A stretch of DNA of 42,336 bases from Bacteroidetes bacterium GWF2_49_14. Its GTDB lineage: Bacteria > Bacteroidota > Bacteroidia > Bacteroidales > UBA12481. The stretch spans positions 1 to 42,336 of the forward strand of contig MEOR01000003.1 in the NCBI GenBank assembly GCA_001769295.1, in the 5' to 3' direction. The translations under genes were made by a program, and so were the position numbers. This document shows, one piece after another, positions 26,077 through 34,771 of this stretch (positions are counted from its first letter, which is position 1; each line of letters opens with the position of its first letter). Under the pieces are notes generated by a model. That model saw nothing but the letters and a program-made list of their open reading frames with translations. It was not told the origin of the DNA and did not search any database.

Positions 26077-27414
26077 CTATTTTATGTGCTTTGCAACGAA
26101 ATCCGATAAAATACCGGTAAGATCGGGATCTCCGATCTCCTGCAAATCATAATATACCCGGGTATTGGGCTTCTTTATCCTGATAATCCGGTTCAGGTCA
26201 ATCGGGGTTCCAATGATCACTGAATCACAATCCGTCCTGTTAATAGTGGTTTCCAGGTCTTTAAGCTGTTGCTCACCATACCCCATGGCCGGCAGGAGTT
26301 TCCCGATATTGGGATAGATCTCAAAAGTCTCCGTGAGCTTTCCAACCGTGAAAGGCCTGGGATCAACCTCTTCAGCTGCACCATATTTCCGGGCGGCGAC
26401 CACGCCAGCGCCAATTTTCATCTCCCCGTGAGTCAGGGTAGGACCATCTTCAACCACCAGGACACGTTTGCCACGGATGAGTGAAGGATTATCCACGCGG
26501 ATGGGTGAAGCCCCGTCAACAACAATCGCCTTCGGGTTTACGCGTGCCACGTTCTCCCGGACTGTTTGAATACCCTCAGGATGGGCGGTATCAATTTTGT
26601 TAATTACCACTACGTCAGCAAGCCTCAGGTTAACCTCGCCGGGATAATAACGCAGCTCATGGCCTGCACGGTGAGGATCCACCACGATGATCGTCAGGTC
26701 GGGTTTGTAAAATGAGAAATCGTTGTTACCGCCATCCCACAGGATTACGTCGCAACCTTTAGGATCATTCTCAGCTGCCCTCAGGATCGCCTCATAATCA
26801 ACACCGGCATAAATTACATTTCCACGCACTACATGAGGTTCGTACTCTTCCATCTCCTCAACCGTACACTTATGCTTTTCGAGGTCGCTGATCTCGGCAA
26901 ACCGCTGAACTTTTTGTGCAACCAGGTCGCCGTAAGGCATAGGATGACGCACGGCAACAACTTTCAGACCCTGCTCCATCAATACCTCAATAACTTTCCG
27001 GGAGGTCTGGCTTTTACCGCAGCCCGTGCGTGCAGCCACAACAGCGATCACTGGTTTGGTGCTTTTAACCATGGTACCCTTGGGTCCCAAAAGGGCAAAA
27101 TTGGCACCACATGAATTGACCAGAGCACTCACTTCCATTACCCTCTGATAGGGGACATCACTATATGAAAAGACACAACAGTCAACATCATATTTGCGGA
27201 TCAGCTCAGGAAGCTCATCCTGGGCAAAAATCGGAATTCCGTCGGGATAAAGGTTGCCGGCAAGCTCGGCCGGATACTTGCGCCCGTCAATATCGGGAAT
27301 CTGGGCTGCGGTAAAAGCTACCACCTCATATTCCGACTGATTGCGGTAATACGTGTTGAAATTGTGAAAATCCCTGCCGGCTGCGCCGATGATAATAATT
27401 TTTTTCCTGGACAT
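26077..27414 (-). CDS. Predicted GTPase, cyclic-2,3-diphosphoglycerate-synthetase-like
   Basis: 445 residues. The N-terminal Rossmann-like part opens KKIIIIGAAGRDFHNFN; a P-loop AVVAARTGCGKSQTSRK lies at about 126-140; a nucleotide-specificity motif VVINKID follows; GDVILWDGGNN-like sequence (CDVILWDGGNNDFSFY) fits the second half. This pattern matches COG2403, named after the methanogen enzyme that closes 2,3-diphosphoglycerate to its cyclic form, but bacterial members are biochemically obscure. The gene has its own TATATTTG element, an inverted repeat on it, and a strong AAGGAGG four bases before ATG. It lies between rodA and the MBOAT gene in the same direction. Family assignment is from memory of sequence pattern; the reaction is not established here. 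Confidence 0.75.
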   Translation of the reverse strand: MSRKKIIIIGAAGRDFHNFNTYYRNQSEYEVVAFTAAQIPDIDGRKYPAELAGNLYPDGIPIFAQDELPELIRKYDVDCCVFSYSDVPYQRVMEVSALVNSCGANFALLGPKGTMVKSTKPVIAVVAARTGCGKSQTSRKVIEVLMEQGLKVVAVRHPMPYGDLVAQKVQRFAEISDLEKHKCTVEEMEEYEPHVVRGNVIYAGVDYEAILRAAENDPKGCDVILWDGGNNDFSFYKPDLTIIVVDPHRAGHELRYYPGEVNLRLADVVVINKIDTAHPEGIQTVRENVARVNPKAIVVDGASPIRVDNPSLIRGKRVLVVEDGPTLTHGEMKIGAGVVAARKYGAAEEVDPRPFTVGKLTETFEIYPNIGKLLPAMGYGEQQLKDLETTINRTDCDSVIIGTPIDLNRIIRIKKPNTRVYYDLQEIGDPDLTGILSDFVAKHIK

Positions 27415-27418
27415 AAAG

Positions 27419-27425
27419 CCTCCTT
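27419..27425 (-). promoter_or_regulatory. Strong Shine-Dalgarno of the predicted GTPase gene
   Basis: The minus strand reads AAGGAGG four bases before the ATG at 27414. Most other genes in this window lack such a site, as is usual in Bacteroidota, so this start is well supported and may be highly translated. Confidence 0.75.
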
Positions 27426-27450
27426 GATCGTATAAAAAAAGTTTACATAA

Positions 27451-27468
27451 TGCGTCAAATATAACGCA
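27451..27468 (-). promoter_or_regulatory. Promoter -7 element within an inverted repeat, upstream of the GTPase gene
   Basis: TATATTTG (minus strand, 27463-27456) matches TAnnTTTG. It is framed exactly by TGCGT (27451-27455) and ACGCA (27464-27468), a dyad centred on the element, as expected for an operator. The predicted leader is about 35 bases and starts with an A/T-rich run. Confidence 0.55.
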
Positions 27469-27502
27469 ATCATTTCAACCCTGACATGATTAAAGTCTGT
27501 CT

Positions 27503-28933
27503 TTAGGACACCACTTCATACCGGTCCGTATCCAGTCTCAACAATATGAACAGCAATACAGTAAATCCCCAGAGTGAAGAACCGCCGGAACTGAAAAAGG
27601 GCAATGGAATCCCGATAACCGGGACTAATCCAATAGTCATACCGATATTGATGGCAAAGTGAAAAAACAGGATCGAAACAACCCCGTATCCATACACACG
27701 TGAGAACACCGAACGCTGCCGCTCTGCCAGAATGATTAGCCGGATGATGAGTCCGGAGAATAATCCCACAACGATTAAGCTGCCGATAAAGCCCCACTCT
27801 TCCCCAATGGTGCAAAAGATAAAGTCAGTGCTTTGCTCAGGCACAAAGTTATAACGGGTCTGGGTCCCCTGCATGAAACCCTTCCCGAAAAACCCACCGG
27901 ATCCGATGGCTATTTTAGACTGATTCAGGTTATATCCCTTGCCAAGGAGGTCACTCTCCAGCCCAAGAATCTGGTTGATACGCGACTGCTGGTGATCGCC
28001 CAGGATTTCATGAAAAACAAAATCAACGCTGAAGATAAAGATCAGCGCACCGATCCATGTAAAAAGGATGAGAAGAAGAGGTTGATGCTTTTTGCGCAGG
28101 ATAATCAATAAAGAAATGAAAAAAGCGATGACCGAGGCAATGAAAAACAGGTAGGTCAGTGAAAACTCCTTGCCGATATATCTGCCGGTCAGCCATGCCA
28201 GCACAAAAAGGCCTCCCAATATGCCCGCTCCAGTGAAGAAAAACTTCAGGTTCCTTTGGTACAGCCAGGTTATACCCAATGCAATTACACTAATCACGGG
28301 TAAAAGGACCGGCAATGGAACCAGCAAGGTCAGAACAAAAAGCAGAACAGCAAGCCCTCCGATAGCCAGCACCTCCCACCATAGCCCTTCGCGGAATAAC
28401 ACAAGGATGAATGCCAGGAATACCAGCGCGGTACCTGTATCATTCTGCAGCAGGATAAGTCCCATCGGTAAACCGATCATAATTCCGATTATTGCCAGGG
28501 TCCTGAACTTAAGAATCTGGAAATTGAATCTTGAAATGAATTTCGCAAGAGCCAGGGCCGCTGCAAACTTCACAAACTCGGCCGGCTGGAGGCTGAAAGA
28601 ACCGATAAAAATCCAGGCGCGTGCCCCATTGACTTCACGACCGATCAGAAGGGTAAGCGGGATTACCAGCAGCATCAGGACATAAATCGGATAGGAAAAG
28701 AAACTCCAGAATTTACTGTCAATGGTCAGAACAACAATGGCTAGAAACAGTGCCGTCAGAATGTAGTAAAACTGCTTGCTATAGCGTTGGGTGAAATCGA
28801 AAAGAGAACCGGCGCCTTCCGGATCGTAGGTGGAAGCAAAAATGTTCATCCAGCCGAAAACCACCATCACCAGGAAGAGGATTATGGTGAGCCAGTCCAG
28901 TCGGGCAATAAAATTTGTTCTTTGATCAGGCAT
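27503..28933 (-). CDS. rodA: Rod-shape SEDS glycosyltransferase RodA
   Basis: 476-residue SEDS-family membrane protein that polymerises peptidoglycan glycan strands with its partner PBP2 in the elongation complex. About ten membrane segments are visible; characteristic parts are GREVNGARAWIFIGSFSLQPAEFVKFAAALALAKF near the N-terminal third, LLQNDTGTALVF, the large loop with FNFVPEQ-type sequence (YNFVPEQSTDFIFCTIGEEWGFIGS) and GIPLPFFSSGGSSLWG at the end. The start ATG shares one base with the stop of the PBP2 gene (TGATG), so they are translationally coupled. Confidence 0.93.
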   Translation of the reverse strand: MPDQRTNFIARLDWLTIILFLVMVVFGWMNIFASTYDPEGAGSLFDFTQRYSKQFYYILTALFLAIVVLTIDSKFWSFFSYPIYVLMLLVIPLTLLIGREVNGARAWIFIGSFSLQPAEFVKFAAALALAKFISRFNFQILKFRTLAIIGIMIGLPMGLILLQNDTGTALVFLAFILVLFREGLWWEVLAIGGLAVLLFVLTLLVPLPVLLPVISVIALGITWLYQRNLKFFFTGAGILGGLFVLAWLTGRYIGKEFSLTYLFFIASVIAFFISLLIILRKKHQPLLLILFTWIGALIFIFSVDFVFHEILGDHQQSRINQILGLESDLLGKGYNLNQSKIAIGSGGFFGKGFMQGTQTRYNFVPEQSTDFIFCTIGEEWGFIGSLIVVGLFSGLIIRLIILAERQRSVFSRVYGYGVVSILFFHFAINIGMTIGLVPVIGIPLPFFSSGGSSLWGFTVLLFILLRLDTDRYEVVS

Positions 28934-30741
28934 CAGTATTGCTGATATTCTAGAATCGTTTTTTCTTTATCAAGCTGTGTAACAGACCCGTTCATGTATT
29001 TCTCGATCATCAGACTGGCAATGATTGCCGCCCATGTTCCGCCGGCACCTGAATTTTCAACATAAGCAACGATTGCAATTCTGGGCCTCTCCTTCGGTGC
29101 AAAGGCGAAAAATCCTGAATGATCCTCGCCCTGAGAATTCTGAACCGTACCTGTCTTACCGCAAACCACAACGCCCGGAACCCTGGCCCTTGATCCCGTT
29201 CCTCCCGGTTCATATACAACCTCGGCCATTCCGTCGGCAATGATATCAAAATATCGGGAGTCTATTCCGGTTCCGATTTGCCGGGTATATTTCCGGGGTA
29301 TGGTATCGATGCCTTCAATGGCCTTTATAAAATGTGGTACAAAATAGTGCCCCCGGTTTGCAATTATTGCAGCCAGGTTGGCAATCTGGATAGGCACGGT
29401 TTCAACCTCTCCCTGCCCGATTGAATTGGAGTAGATGGTACTGAATGCCCAGCGTCCTTTGCCGTAGATTTTGTCATAATAGGCAACATCCGGGATCAGC
29501 CCCGGTTTGACTCCGGGAATATCCACCGGAAGCACCTGCCCCAGGCCAAAGTTCTTGGCCATCGGTGTCCAGGTGGACAAACCCATCTCACTGTCGCGAA
29601 AATTACTGGTGCTCTTGCCCTGAAGAATGATCCGGCGGAATACGGTATAGAAATAAGGATTGCAGGAATAACGGATTCCCTCCCTCAAACCATGAGCATT
29701 CGGGTGGTTATGGCAACCAATGATTCCCTTGTTGCAATCCACGCTGTAAAATTCATCCAAAACTCCCAATTGAAGGGCAATCAATGCCTGAATTATTTTG
29801 AATATTGAACCGGGTGAATACCTCGACATGGTGGCCCGGTTGAAAAGCGGATTCAGGCTGTCATTCATAAGCCGTTCAAAGTTCTGCCCGCGAACACGCC
29901 CAACCAGCTCATTGGGATCATAACCGGGACTCGAAATCAAAGCCAGAATCTCACCCGTAGCAGGTTCAATGGCTACAATGCTCCCCCGTTTATGCGCCAG
30001 CAATTGCTCCCCGTATTGCTGAAGTCCTGCATCTATGGTGGTGGTCAGTTTCCTTCCCGGTTCCGGTATGGTATCATAACGGCCATTGTCAAAATTTCCC
30101 TGAACCCGGTTATGCACATCAACCAGCATAAAATGAATCCCCTTCCTTCCCCGAAGGATCTCCTCATATTCCGATTCAAGCCCCGATTTGCCAATATAGT
30201 CTCCCATCTGATAATAGGGATTATCGGTCATGTCACTGGCATTCACCTCGCCCACATATCCCAGAACATGCGGAGCGATCGGCTCCGGATATTTTCGCTG
30301 GGTCCTGGTTTGAATGGAAAAGCCTGGAAACTTGTAAAGTTTCTCCTGCAGGGCTGCAATCTGCTCGGGTGAAACGTTTCTTACAACCGGCGACTGCCGG
30401 TAACGCGAGTATTCCCTGGCTTTCTTAAGGCTTTCACGTAACTCGGCGGGATCAACCTTAAGCATCCCGCACAGGTCCAGCGTATCAAAATTTTTGACCT
30501 GCTGCGGCAGTACCAGCAGGTCGAACACGGCTTCATTAAAAACCAGAACCTTTCCATATCGGTCGAAGATCATTCCCCGAGCGGCAAATTCAACCTGCCT
30601 CAACCTGGAGTTATTGTTGGATGAAAGTTTATAGGATTGGTCGATTACCTGTATGTAAAACAACCGGAAGAGGTAAATTACGGATACCAGGAGGACCATT
30701 CCTCCAATCACATATTTCCGGCTCTGGTTTTGATTTCTCAT
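28933..30741 (-). CDS. mrdA: Penicillin-binding protein 2, elongasome transpeptidase
   Basis: 602-residue class B PBP with one N-terminal membrane anchor (about 11-30), a dimerisation/pedestal domain and the transpeptidase domain. Active-site motifs: Ser of SPGSIFK (about residue 310), YSCN as the S-x-N motif (about 359), and KTGT in VVCGKTGTVQNSQ (about 525). It cross-links new peptidoglycan during side-wall growth. I start it at 30741 (MRNQNQSRKYVIGG) rather than 39 bases further upstream, because the latter would overlap mreD and add residues not typical for the family. It lies between mreD and rodA. Confidence 0.93.
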   Translation of the reverse strand: MRNQNQSRKYVIGGMVLLVSVIYLFRLFYIQVIDQSYKLSSNNNSRLRQVEFAARGMIFDRYGKVLVFNEAVFDLLVLPQQVKNFDTLDLCGMLKVDPAELRESLKKAREYSRYRQSPVVRNVSPEQIAALQEKLYKFPGFSIQTRTQRKYPEPIAPHVLGYVGEVNASDMTDNPYYQMGDYIGKSGLESEYEEILRGRKGIHFMLVDVHNRVQGNFDNGRYDTIPEPGRKLTTTIDAGLQQYGEQLLAHKRGSIVAIEPATGEILALISSPGYDPNELVGRVRGQNFERLMNDSLNPLFNRATMSRYSPGSIFKIIQALIALQLGVLDEFYSVDCNKGIIGCHNHPNAHGLREGIRYSCNPYFYTVFRRIILQGKSTSNFRDSEMGLSTWTPMAKNFGLGQVLPVDIPGVKPGLIPDVAYYDKIYGKGRWAFSTIYSNSIGQGEVETVPIQIANLAAIIANRGHYFVPHFIKAIEGIDTIPRKYTRQIGTGIDSRYFDIIADGMAEVVYEPGGTGSRARVPGVVVCGKTGTVQNSQGEDHSGFFAFAPKERPRIAIVAYVENSGAGGTWAAIIASLMIEKYMNGSVTQLDKEKTILEYQQY

Positions 30742-30746
30742 TAGAA

Positions 30747-31280
30747 TTATCGGGAAACTCTGAACCGGATACCTTCCCACATCAGGATCAGGAGCAACGA
30801 AAATACTCCGCTGAGAATGACCCGCATTAGGGTCCTCAAAATATCCCGGAGTGAAAGATCCTCAAGGAAGAACAGGACAAAATGATGTATTCCGATCATG
30901 ATCAGGGCATAAGTCACAAACCAGATGATCCCGTAATTCTTTGAATCGGGATAGGTACCCTGCTCATATTCATCACGTGGATTGATCCAGCGAAGAACAG
31001 TCGGCCGAAGGTAAGCGATCAGCACCGTCGAGGCTGCATGGGTCCCCAGTGAAGAACCATTTCCGGCAAGCCCCTGTGGGAAAACATCAATACCCAGACC
31101 GAGCAAAAAGGCCGAACCGAGCAGAATCCAGCCGGGTGTATCAAACGGCAGTACCAGGATATACCAGATATAAAAATAGGGATTGATATAACCGCTGAAC
31201 TGTACGTTGTTCAAAACCAACACCTGGAAAAAGATTACCAGGAGAAATCTGAATATATACCGGTTCAGCCAATCAATCAT
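30747..31280 (-). CDS. mreD: Rod shape-determining protein MreD
   Basis: 177-residue small membrane protein with about five hydrophobic segments (YIFRFLLVIFFQVLVL, INPYFYIWYILVLPF, ILLGSAFLLGLGIDVF, then two C-terminal ones). The GLGIDVFPQGLAGNGSSLGTHAASTVLIAYLRP region is the recognisable MreD signature of Bacteroidota. It is part of the elongasome scaffold. It overlaps mreC by eight bases and ends five bases before mrdA. Confidence 0.85.
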   Translation of the reverse strand: MIDWLNRYIFRFLLVIFFQVLVLNNVQFSGYINPYFYIWYILVLPFDTPGWILLGSAFLLGLGIDVFPQGLAGNGSSLGTHAASTVLIAYLRPTVLRWINPRDEYEQGTYPDSKNYGIIWFVTYALIMIGIHHFVLFFLEDLSLRDILRTLMRVILSGVFSLLLILMWEGIRFRVSR

Positions 31281-32097
31281 AGGTTTGTTCCTCCAGCCTG
31301 AGCATTTCGGTCTTTGAGAAATTCCGGATTACGTACACACGGGTAAGCTTTTTAAAATCCTGGCTGAGTCTTACCTTCAGCTCAAAGAAACTCCCGGCAG
31401 GGGTGCGATCAACTTTGGTGACAAATCCTGCGATTTCTCCCTCGGGAAAGATTGAGGTGAGGCCGCTGGTTATCAACGTATCTCCCTCATAAACAATAAC
31501 ATGACTAGGTATTTCCGATACAATGGCTTCGCGGTAGCTGTGTCCTGGCCATGAAAGGGTTCCAAAATAGCCCTGTACAGCAAGCTTGACACTGCCCCTG
31601 AACTTCGAGTTGAGAACGGGGATAACCGTTGAAAAATTCGGCGACACACTCCTTACCATTCCCACGATGCCCTGAGGCCCCACCACTCCCATATCCGGAC
31701 GCACGCCCTGCAATGTTCCAACGTCAAGAGTAATATAGTTATTCTGCTTGTTTACAGTATTGTTGATAACCCGGGCGGGTATGAAATCATAGCTATAGGC
31801 AGGATTAGCAAGGGTTTTAAATGATTCCCGGTCTTCCAGCGGTGCCATCCGTGCCAGTTCATGTCTCAGCCTTGCATTTTCTGTTACGAGAGCGGCATTC
31901 TCGGTAGTCAGGTTAAAGAATTTTGTAAGCTGGCTGGTCTGGTTGTAAAAAAAGCTGTTCATGCCCTGTGTCGCCTGGTAGAGCCGGGCGTTTGGCAGCG
32001 GATTATTCCGAAAAAGGAGTGCGAGAGCAAAAACCTCCAGGATTACGAAGATAATCTGGAAACTAAACCGGATTATGAATCGGATGAGGTTTTGCAT
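31273..32097 (-). CDS. mreC: Rod shape-determining protein MreC
   Basis: 274-residue inner-membrane protein: N-terminal anchor (about 10-27), a coiled coil (about 60-92, including LTTENAALVTENARLRHEL) and two beta-barrel halves containing NYITLDVGTLQGVRPDMGVVGPQGIVGMV. MreC connects MreB filaments with PBP2 and activates the synthase. It is positioned ten bases after mreB and overlaps mreD. Confidence 0.92.
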   Translation of the reverse strand: MQNLIRFIIRFSFQIIFVILEVFALALLFRNNPLPNARLYQATQGMNSFFYNQTSQLTKFFNLTTENAALVTENARLRHELARMAPLEDRESFKTLANPAYSYDFIPARVINNTVNKQNNYITLDVGTLQGVRPDMGVVGPQGIVGMVRSVSPNFSTVIPVLNSKFRGSVKLAVQGYFGTLSWPGHSYREAIVSEIPSHVIVYEGDTLITSGLTSIFPEGEIAGFVTKVDRTPAGSFFELKVRLSQDFKKLTRVYVIRNFSKTEMLRLEEQTYD

Positions 32098-32107
32098 CGC
32101 TCATCAG

Positions 32108-33130
32108 CTATCGCATCAGGAACGGGAAACGTCCGATATTCTTTAAGGCAATTCCAGTTCCGCGGGCAACTGCATGAAGCGGATCATCAGAAACCTTAAA
32201 GGGGATATTGATCTTGTCGGTCAGTCTCTTGTCAAGTCCCTTCAGCAAAGCCCCTCCCCCCGTCAGGTAGATGCCGTTATTCACAATATCCGCATAAAGT
32301 TCCGGAGGGGTGCGTTCGAGTACGCTCAGGATGGCCGTCTCAACCTTGGAGAGGGATTTATCGAGTGAATGGGCGACTTCGCTGTAAGAAACCGGAAGCT
32401 CAATCGGAAGCGCTGTCATCTGGTTTGGTCCTCTGACAATATAATCCTGCGGCGGATTGGCCAGAAGCGGCAGCGCGGCTCCTACATTTATCTTGATATC
32501 CTCTGCGGTCTTTTCACCGACCTTAATATTATGCTGATGACGCATATAGGCCTGAATATCAAGCGTAAATTCATCACCGGCAATACGCATCGATTCGTTG
32601 CAGACAATTCCTCCCAGCGCGATAACCGCAATCTCCGTGGTACCGCCGCCGATATCCACGACCATGTTTCCATCAGGAGCCAGAACATCGAGTCCGATCC
32701 CGAGAGCTGCGGCCATCGGTTCATAAATCATGTACACTTCGCGGGCGCCGGCATGCTCTGAAGAGTCGCGTACCGCCCGGATCTCAACCTCTGTACTCCC
32801 GGATGGTATGCCAATTACCACGCGTAGGGACTGGCTGACAAACTTCTGTTTCTCGGAGATCATTTTGATCATCCCGCGAATCATCAGCTCAGCAGCATTA
32901 AAATCAGCAATGACACCATCGCGCAAAGGACGAATAACCTTGATGTTATCATGGGTTTTCCCATGCATTTGCCTTGCTTTCTCACCGAGGGCAAAGAGTT
33001 TTCCGGTGGCTACATCAATGGCCACAATCGAGGGCTCGTCAACCACAATCTTATCGTTGTGGATGATGATGGTGTTCGCCGTACCAAGATCAATGGCAAT
33101 CTCCTGAGTCAGAAATGAAAATAGACCCAT
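32108..33130 (-). CDS. mreB: Rod shape-determining actin homologue MreB
   Basis: 340-residue cytoplasmic filament protein that directs side-wall synthesis. The actin-fold nucleotide-binding motifs are clear: EIAIDLGTANTIIIHNDKIV, GIPSGSTEVEIRAVRDSSEHAGA, the phosphate-2 loop NMVVDIGGGTTEIAVIALGG and the adenosine motif GIYLTGGGALLKGLDKRL. It lies 17 bases after purH, a conserved neighbour in Bacteroidota, and heads mreB-mreC-mreD-mrdA-rodA. Confidence 0.95.
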   Translation of the reverse strand: MGLFSFLTQEIAIDLGTANTIIIHNDKIVVDEPSIVAIDVATGKLFALGEKARQMHGKTHDNIKVIRPLRDGVIADFNAAELMIRGMIKMISEKQKFVSQSLRVVIGIPSGSTEVEIRAVRDSSEHAGAREVYMIYEPMAAALGIGLDVLAPDGNMVVDIGGGTTEIAVIALGGIVCNESMRIAGDEFTLDIQAYMRHQHNIKVGEKTAEDIKINVGAALPLLANPPQDYIVRGPNQMTALPIELPVSYSEVAHSLDKSLSKVETAILSVLERTPPELYADIVNNGIYLTGGGALLKGLDKRLTDKINIPFKVSDDPLHAVARGTGIALKNIGRFPFLMR

Positions 33131-33147
33131 GTTTTATCTCCTGCGTA

Positions 33148-34674
33148 TTAGTGTTTAAAATGTCGGATTCCGGTAAAAACCATACCGATACCGTTGGCAT
33201 TGCAATAATCAATTGTATCCTGATCCCGCACGGAGCCTCCGGGCTGGATCACCGACCTGACGCCAGCCTGAAAGGCGATCTCCACGCTGTCGGCAAAGGG
33301 GAAAAAAGCATCGGAGGCAAGGACAGCCCCGTTAAGATCGAAACCAAAACTCCGCGCCTTGGCAATAGCATGCCTGAGGGCATCCACGCGGGAAGTCTGG
33401 CCGGTGCCGCTGGCATAGAGCTGCTTGTTCTTAGCCAGCACTATGGCGTTCGATTTGGTATGTTTTACAAGAATGTTGGCAAAAAGAAGGTCATCAATCA
33501 CATCTTCAGCCGGTGCAACTGTGGTCACAACCCGCATGTCGGCTGATGTTTCCCGCTTTAAATCGCGGTCCTGCAACAGAACCCCGTTCAGAAGGCTCCT
33601 GAACTGAACGGCCGGAAGTTTGAAATCAGGTTTGCGGATCAGGATGATCCGGTTCTTCTTTTGCTTAAGTATCTCAAGGGCCTGCGGTTCATACGCCTGA
33701 GCCAGAATGATCTCAAAGAACAGCTGATTGATCTCTTCTGCCGTAGTCTTATCAATGCTTGCATTGGTAATCAGGATTCCCCCAAATGCCGAGGCCGGAT
33801 CTGCTGCAAGTGCCAGCTGCCAGGCTTCAAGGAGGGAAGAACGTGATGCGATTCCGCAGGCATTGTTGTGCTTCAGAATGGCGAAGGTTGTCTCACTGAA
33901 TTCATCAATCAGGGCAATGGCGGCCTCAATATCCAGCAAGTTGTTATAGGAAATCTCCTTGCCGTGCAATTGTTGAAACATTCCGTCAAAATCCCCGTAA
34001 AAGGTCCCCTTCTGATGGGGATTTTCGCCATAGCGAAGAGAGCGTGAGGGACCCGCACTTTTACGGAACCGGGCAGGAGCAGGACTGGCTAAATGATTGT
34101 AAATGGCTGAATCGTAGTGACTGCTGACCGCAAAAGCCGCAACTGCATATTCATACCGGTCTGCATCAGTAGTCAACCCCTGCTTCTCATCAAGCAGATT
34201 CAGCAGCGGAGAATAATATTCAACTGAGGGAACGATCAGTACATCCTCATAATTCTTAGCGGCGGCGCGGATCAGTGAGATGCCGCCAATATCAATCTTT
34301 TCAATGATCTCAGGCAGTGAAGCGCCTGATGCCACCGTCTGCTCAAAAGGATAGAGGTCGACAATGACCAGGTCTATCTCCGGAATTTCATAGGATTTTA
34401 AACTCTCGAGATCGCCTGATTGTGAACGCCTGGCCAGTATTCCCCCAAATACTTTTGGATGCAGGGTTTTGACCCTGCCCCCTAAAATGCTCGGATATCC
34501 GGTCAGGGATTCCACCCTGTCAACAGGCAAACCCAGCGATTCAATAAAATCCGCCGTTCCTCCGGTACTGATTAGCCTGACGCCCAACTGATTAAGTTTT
34601 ACAACTATTTCATCGAGCCGATCCTTATGGTAGACGGAAATTAGAGCTGTCCTGATATGCCTTTCGATAATCAA
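33148..34674 (-). CDS. purH: Bifunctional AICAR formyltransferase / IMP cyclohydrolase
   Basis: 508 residues covering the last two steps of purine synthesis. The N-terminal MGS-like cyclohydrolase domain has LISTGGTADFIESLGLPV and GYPSILGGRVKTLHPKVFGGIL; the formyltransferase domain contains LRYGENPHQKGTFYG, FAILKHNNACGIA, DPASAFGGI and the terminal RDQDTIDYCNANGIGMVFTG. The start is not an ATG: an in-frame TTG at 34698 overlaps the -7 element, so I use the TTG at 34674, which gives the usual family start and a short leader. A GGGAGG stretch directly abuts it. It is the promoter-proximal gene of the mre cluster. Confidence 0.92.
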   Translation of the reverse strand: MIIERHIRTALISVYHKDRLDEIVVKLNQLGVRLISTGGTADFIESLGLPVDRVESLTGYPSILGGRVKTLHPKVFGGILARRSQSGDLESLKSYEIPEIDLVIVDLYPFEQTVASGASLPEIIEKIDIGGISLIRAAAKNYEDVLIVPSVEYYSPLLNLLDEKQGLTTDADRYEYAVAAFAVSSHYDSAIYNHLASPAPARFRKSAGPSRSLRYGENPHQKGTFYGDFDGMFQQLHGKEISYNNLLDIEAAIALIDEFSETTFAILKHNNACGIASRSSLLEAWQLALAADPASAFGGILITNASIDKTTAEEINQLFFEIILAQAYEPQALEILKQKKNRIILIRKPDFKLPAVQFRSLLNGVLLQDRDLKRETSADMRVVTTVAPAEDVIDDLLFANILVKHTKSNAIVLAKNKQLYASGTGQTSRVDALRHAIAKARSFGFDLNGAVLASDAFFPFADSVEIAFQAGVRSVIQPGGSVRDQDTIDYCNANGIGMVFTGIRHFKH

Positions 34675-34695
34675 CCTCCCTCGTTTTAAGATTTG

Positions 34696-34726
34696 CAAAT
34701 TTATTAAAAATAGGCAGATATATCAA
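34696..34726 (-). promoter_or_regulatory. purH-mre operon promoter (TTG / TAnnTTTG)
   Basis: On the minus strand TTG (34726-34724) is followed after exactly 20 bases by TAAATTTG (34703-34696), an excellent match to the Bacteroidota consensus. Transcription should begin near 34690 and leave a leader of about 16 bases before the TTG start at 34674. It is divergent from the next promoter. Confidence 0.8.
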
Positions 34727-34757
34727 TTTCCTGCCTGATGGCACCCAAATAAATGAC

Positions 34758-34765
34758 TAATTTTG
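34758..34765 (+). promoter_or_regulatory. Promoter -7 element of the MacB-type permease gene
   Basis: TAATTTTG fits TAnnTTTG and has CTG instead of TTG 20 bp upstream. The ATG at 34772 would sit on or next to the transcription start, giving a leaderless or nearly leaderless mRNA. Confidence 0.55.
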
Positions 34766-34771
34766 CCCTCT

